A stretch of DNA of 9,303 bases. Origin: Chloroflexota bacterium (GTDB taxonomy: Bacteria > Chloroflexota > Limnocylindria > QHBO01). This document shows, piece after piece, positions 6,198 through 9,303 of the stretch (within the stretch, counting starts at the first letter, position 1; each line of letters opens with the position of its first letter). Position numbers and translations under genes: made by a program. The stretch lies in NCBI GenBank assembly GCA_029865285.1, contig JAOUHE010000060.1:1-9303 (forward strand), written 5' to 3'. Below the pieces are notes generated by a model. It ran no database searches. It saw only the letters and a program-made list of their open reading frames with translations, and was not told the origin of the DNA.

Positions 6198-7717
6198 CAC
6201 GGGTTCCGGCCCCGACCGGCCATGAGCATCCCGAGCTGCTCGCGGTCGGCCTCTTGCGCGCTCATCTCGCCGACGATGCGCCCCTCGTAGAGAACGATGA
6301 GCCGGTCTGCAAGGGCAAGCAGCTCGTCAAGGTCCTCCGAAACGAGCAACACCGCCGCCCCATCGGCTCGCCGTGCCAGCAGCTGCGACCGCACGTACTC
6401 GGTCGCGCCGACATCCAGCCCGCGCGTCGGCTGCGAAACGACGAGGACCCGTGGGTCGCGGGACAGCACCCGCGCCAGGAGGACCTTCTGGATATTGCCG
6501 CCCGACAGGGCCGCCACCCGATCATCGGGCGAGGCACGGATGTCGAAACGGGCGATCAACTCGTCGGCGTGGGCGCGGATGGCGCGTTCATCGATGCGAC
6601 CGCTGTGACGAAAGTCGTCGAGGCGCTCCATCACCAGGTTGTAGGCGACCGAAAGGTCGGGGATGAGACTCGCGTGGCGGTCCTCGGGGATGCGCCCGAC
6701 GCGGGCCGCGGTCATCTGTCGTGGGTCGGCACCGGTCAGGTCGAGGTCACCGACGCTGACCGTTCCGGCGACCGGCCTTCGCATCCCCGACAAGACCGCC
6801 ATGAGCTCCGTCTGGCCGTTGCCGGAGACGCCCGCAACGCCGAGAATCTCTCCGCCGCGGACCCCGAGGGAAACGTCCTCGACTGATGGGCGGCCGTGGG
6901 CTCCGTCTACGCGCAGATCGCGGATGCGCAGCACCGGCTCCGCCTCGGACGGGGCCGGCGCGCCCGCCGACCGCTCGACGCCGAGCATCGGCCGGCCCAC
7001 CATCATGCGTGCCAGCTCCCGCTCGTCGGTCGATCCCGCCACCGTGCCGATCATCTGCCCCTGGCGCAGCACGCTGACCCGGTTGCTGATCGCTCGCACC
7101 TCCCCCAGCTTGTGGCTGATGAAGACCACCGACAACCCTTCTTCGAGGAGCGATCGGAGCGTGGCGAAGAGCGCCTCGATCTCGGCAGGGACGAGGACCG
7201 CGGTCGGCTCATCCAGGATCAGGATTCGGCAGTCGCGGGCAAGCGCCTTGAGGATCTCGACGCGCTGTTGCTCTCCGACGGACAGGTCAGCCACCCTGGC
7301 ATCCGGATCGACCCGGATCCCGAATCGCTCCGCCGCGTGTACAGCTCGGCGACGGGCTGCATCCAGGTCGAGCCGCAGCCCTGAAGCGCGCCCGAGTGCG
7401 AGGTTCTCTGCCACCGACATCGGTCCTACCAGGGAGAAGTGCTGCGTGACCATCCCGATCCCGGCCGCGATGGCGTCCCGGGGAGAACGGATCGCCACCT
7501 CGTGCCCTTCGACGAGGACGCTGCCGGCGTCGGGGTGCGTCAGCCCGTAGGCGATCCGCATCACCGTCGTCTTGCCGGCGCCGTTCTCTCCGAGCAGCGC
7601 GTGGACCTCGCCGCCAACGACGTCGAAGTCAACACTTCGGTTGGCGACGAGGTCCCCGAATCGCTTCGTGATGCCGCGCAGCTCGAGGGCCGGCGCGCTG
7701 CCGGGCACGCCGGCCAT
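6197..7717 (-). CDS. BMP-type ABC transporter ATP-binding protein (two fused ATPase domains)
   Basis: This 506-residue cytoplasmic ATPase resembles NupO/YufO and the RbsA/MglA sugar ATPases. Domain 1 (about 10-245) is complete: Walker A GENGAGKTT (43-51), Q-loop MVTQHFSLV with Gln92, signature LSVGEQQ (145-151), Walker B ILILDEP with Glu170, and His202 in FISHK. Domain 2 (about 262-500) is degenerate. Its P-loop is GVSGNGQTE, with glutamine replacing the lysine; the signature LSGGNIQ (404-410) is good; the Walker B ends in VVSQP, so Ser-Gln replaces Asp-Glu. That asymmetry is normal for the family, so only one site probably hydrolyses ATP. The MVTQHFSLV Q-loop is characteristic of BMP-linked ATPases. 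Start choice is between GTG at 7720 and ATG at 7717. A GGAG lies 11-14 bases upstream. The gene follows the lipoprotein gene after about 30 bases and overlaps the first permease gene. Confidence 0.95.
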   Translation of the reverse strand: MAGVPGSAPALELRGITKRFGDLVANRSVDFDVVGGEVHALLGENGAGKTTVMRIAYGLTHPDAGSVLVEGHEVAIRSPRDAIAAGIGMVTQHFSLVGPMSVAENLALGRASGLRLDLDAARRRAVHAAERFGIRVDPDARVADLSVGEQQRVEILKALARDCRILILDEPTAVLVPAEIEALFATLRSLLEEGLSVVFISHKLGEVRAISNRVSVLRQGQMIGTVAGSTDERELARMMVGRPMLGVERSAGAPAPSEAEPVLRIRDLRVDGAHGRPSVEDVSLGVRGGEILGVAGVSGNGQTELMAVLSGMRRPVAGTVSVGDLDLTGADPRQMTAARVGRIPEDRHASLIPDLSVAYNLVMERLDDFRHSGRIDERAIRAHADELIARFDIRASPDDRVAALSGGNIQKVLLARVLSRDPRVLVVSQPTRGLDVGATEYVRSQLLARRADGAAVLLVSEDLDELLALADRLIVLYEGRIVGEMSAQEADREQLGMLMAGRGRNP

Positions 7718-7750
7718 CACCAGGTCGTCCGCTCCGGGCGCCCGCGGAGG

Positions 7751-8803
7751 TCAGCCGCCCGCGATGGTGGAGCCCGGCGGCTGGCCCTCGTTGATGTCGA
7801 CACGGAAGGTCCCGGCCTTGATCTCTGCCTCGCGTGCCTGGACATCGGCGACGAGCCCCTCGGGCAGCCCGCCCGGCACGTCGGTGTTGATCTCAGCGAG
7901 CGCCGCGCCGCCCTTCCCGACCATGGAGAAGTCCTTCAGGTCCTGGCTCGTATATGAGCCGGCCATCACCTGGTCGATGACGTACTTCACGGTTGGCCCC
8001 ATGTTCCAGGTCACGCTGGTGACGACATTGGCCGGGGCCAGAGCCTTCTGGTCGCTCATGTTGCCGATGGCGACCAGGTCATTCTCCTGGGCGGCCTCGA
8101 TCACGCCAAACCGCTCGGCGTACAGCACGTCCGCATCGGCTCCAACCTGCGCCAGCGCCGCTTCCTTCGCCGCACCTGGGTCGAACCAGCTGTTGATGAA
8201 GGTGACCTTCACCTCCACGGCGGGGTTCGTCGCCTGGGCGCCGGCGATGAAGGCGTTGACGATTCGGTTGACCTCCGGCACGGGAATGCCACCGACGACG
8301 CCGATGACGTTGGTCTGCGTGATGCCGCCGGCGAGCATTCCGGCCAGGTAGGCGGGCTCGTGGATCCAGTTGTCGAAGACGGAGAAGTTCGGCTCGGCGG
8401 GGCCGCCGCCCGACCCGAAGACGAAGGCGATGTCCGGGAAGTCGGCGGCGACGGCACGCACCGCCTCCTCGTTGCCGAACGCGTCGCCGAAGATGATGTC
8501 CGGCTTCTCCTCCTCGGAAGTCTGGCGCAGCACGCGCTCCATGTCCCCGGCGTAGCCGATGTCATCCGCGAAGGTGTAATCGATCCGGCCCGCGGCCTTC
8601 TCGGCCTCCAGCGCGGCGTGAATCACACCATCCCAGGGTTCCTCGATCTGGGTGGCGAAGGCTCCGAACACCTTCACCTTCCCGGAACCGCTGTCGCTGG
8701 GACTAGAGGTGCCACAGGCGCTGACGACGAGCGCGAGGAGGGCGACGAGCACCAGCGAGGTGCGGCCACCCGCGTGAGAATCGTGATTGCGACGGATGCC
8801 CAT
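7751..8803 (-). CDS. BMP/PnrA-family substrate-binding lipoprotein of an ABC importer
   Basis: This 350-residue extracytoplasmic receptor captures the substrate for the ABC importer encoded downstream. Residues 1-29 form a lipoprotein signal: basic N-region (GIRRNH), hydrophobic core LVLVALLALVV, and lipobox VSAC with Cys30 as lipidation site. A Ser/Gly-rich linker (31-41) leads into a two-lobed BMP fold. Family features are PDIIFGDAFGNEEA (101-114), DFPDIAFVFGSG (121-132), EPAYLAGMLAG (149-159), VIGVVGGIPVPEVNR (166-180) and TSVTWNMGPTVKYVID (262-277). Known relatives bind purine nucleosides (PnrA) or, in some spirochaetes, riboflavin. The linked cytosine deaminase suggests a nucleobase or nucleoside here, which is inference. 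The ATG at 8803 is chosen over the longer open frame (to 8896) because it gives a proper signal peptide and is preceded by GAGGTGG about eight bases upstream. It is the first gene of the operon. Confidence 0.93.
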   Translation of the reverse strand: MGIRRNHDSHAGGRTSLVLVALLALVVSACGTSSPSDSGSGKVKVFGAFATQIEEPWDGVIHAALEAEKAAGRIDYTFADDIGYAGDMERVLRQTSEEEKPDIIFGDAFGNEEAVRAVAADFPDIAFVFGSGGGPAEPNFSVFDNWIHEPAYLAGMLAGGITQTNVIGVVGGIPVPEVNRIVNAFIAGAQATNPAVEVKVTFINSWFDPGAAKEAALAQVGADADVLYAERFGVIEAAQENDLVAIGNMSDQKALAPANVVTSVTWNMGPTVKYVIDQVMAGSYTSQDLKDFSMVGKGGAALAEINTDVPGGLPEGLVADVQAREAEIKAGTFRVDINEGQPPGSTIAGG

Positions 8804-8861
8804 TTCGACTGCCACCTCACTGCGGGAACGAGCCCGGCTTCGTACCGGTCCGTGGCGGCCT

Positions 8862-8888
8862 AGCCTACGCCATCCGCCCCCGTGGCAA
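8862..8888 (-). promoter_or_regulatory. Candidate promoter of the transporter-deaminase operon
   Basis: Between the oxidase stop (8937) and the lipoprotein start (8803) lie 133 non-coding bases. On the minus strand TTGCCA (8888-8883) is followed after 15 bases by TAGGCT (8867-8862), about 60 bases before the lipoprotein ATG. The spacing is short and both boxes are imperfect. No riboswitch fold or operator palindrome was recognised in this interval. A weak bulged stem at 8901-8917 is noted separately. Confidence 0.25.
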
Positions 8889-8936
8889 TGCCCCATTTGA
8901 AGCGCTGGTCAGCGGCTTGTCGGCGTGTGCCTGTGC

Positions 8937-9303
8937 TCAAACCACGAGCTCCGGGGACAGATCGGCGATCGAGCGCGTCCCACTCAGCGCCATCGCCAGT
9001 CCCAGCTCAGCGGTGAGCAGGTCGAGCACGGCACCCACCCCGGCCTCGCCGTCCACGGCAAGCCCCCACAGCACCGGACGCCCGATCCCCACCGCCGTGG
9101 CGCCGAGCGCCAGGGCGATGAGCGCATCGGTCCCGCGCCGCACGCCACCGTCGAGCAGCACGGGTACGCGACCGGCGACCGCTTCGACGACCGGCGGCAG
9201 CGCGTCGAGGCTGGAGATGGCCGCATCGAGCTGCCGGCCGCCGTGGTTGCTTACCCCGATCCCCGCCGCGCCGTGCTCGATCGCCAGCCGCGCGTCGTCC
9301 GGA
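8937..9303 (-). CDS. FMN-dependent alpha-hydroxy-acid oxidase/dehydrogenase, C-terminal part (5' end outside window)
   Basis: The last 121 codons of an FMN-dependent (S)-2-hydroxy-acid oxidising enzyme of the glycolate oxidase / lactate oxidase / L-lactate dehydrogenase (LldD) family are present, ending with TGA at 8939-8937. The fragment begins DDARLAIEHGAAGIGVSNHGGRQLD. Its SNHGGRQLD carries the catalytic histidine (codon 9245-9243) that abstracts the substrate proton and the arginine (codon 9236-9234) that binds the carboxylate. Downstream, LLDGGVRRGTD and AVGIGRPVLW supply the phosphate- and flavin-binding loops of the TIM barrel, followed by the usual two C-terminal helices. No key residue is missing in the visible part. 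The fragment does not separate glycolate, lactate or mandelate specificity, or oxidase from monooxygenase or dehydrogenase. It is co-directional with the transporter operon, but a 133-base gap makes it doubtful that it belongs to it. Confidence 0.92.
   Translation of the reverse strand, partial: PDDARLAIEHGAAGIGVSNHGGRQLDAAISSLDALPPVVEAVAGRVPVLLDGGVRRGTDALIALALGATAVGIGRPVLWGLAVDGEAGVGAVLDLLTAELGLAMALSGTRSIADLSPELVV

Noticed and set aside
6420..6810. Degenerate Walker A and Walker B in the second ATPase domain as a sign of a broken gene
   Set aside because: Loss of the lysine and of the catalytic glutamate in the second domain is common in BMP-type double ATPases; the rest of the domain, including LSGGNIQ, is intact.
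8901..8917. Possible terminator stem after the oxidase gene (AGCCGCT-GACC-AGCGCT on the minus strand)
   Set aside because: Only six base pairs with a bulged C, and it is followed by TCAAAT rather than a T tract, so it does not qualify as an intrinsic terminator.

Overview
The window comes from a bacterium with a visibly GC-rich genome and dense gene packing. It has a lipoprotein-type ABC receptor and little spacing between genes. The protein style fits Chloroflexota or Actinomycetota, but the sequence alone does not decide between them. No RNA gene, insertion sequence, CRISPR array or long repeat was seen, and no stretch above 300 bases lacks a gene.

Left part (1-3684): a dispersed histidine-utilisation locus. 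The window opens inside the last 60 codons of histidine ammonia-lyase (hutH, +). Three bases later a GNAT-type acetyltransferase gene follows on the same strand. It meets, tail to tail, a minus-strand gene for an alpha/alpha-toroid protein of the prenyltransferase/squalene-cyclase repeat kind. That gene is divergent from a complete urocanate hydratase gene (hutU, +), with only a few tens of bases between the starts. HutH makes urocanate from histidine and HutU hydrates it, so the two enzymes are consecutive steps. The later hut enzymes are not in this window.

Right part (3685-8803, all minus): a five-gene transport and salvage operon. In transcription order it encodes a BMP/PnrA-family substrate-binding lipoprotein, a double-domain ABC ATPase, two permeases, and a small zinc deaminase that closely resembles the fungal (yeast FCY1-type) cytosine deaminase. 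The genes overlap or lie 18-30 bases apart. The simplest reading is import of a nucleobase or nucleoside followed by deamination inside the cell (cytosine to uracil, releasing ammonia). The substrate is inferred from family and context, not shown.

Right edge (8937-9303, minus): the C-terminal third of an FMN-dependent alpha-hydroxy-acid oxidase/dehydrogenase (glycolate/lactate oxidase family), separated from the transporter operon by 133 bases that may hold the operon promoter.

Points most worth a second look: the fungal-type cytosine deaminase ending a BMP transporter operon, the tiny divergent hutU control region with signs of leaderless transcription, and two convergent gene pairs whose stop codons overlap or abut.
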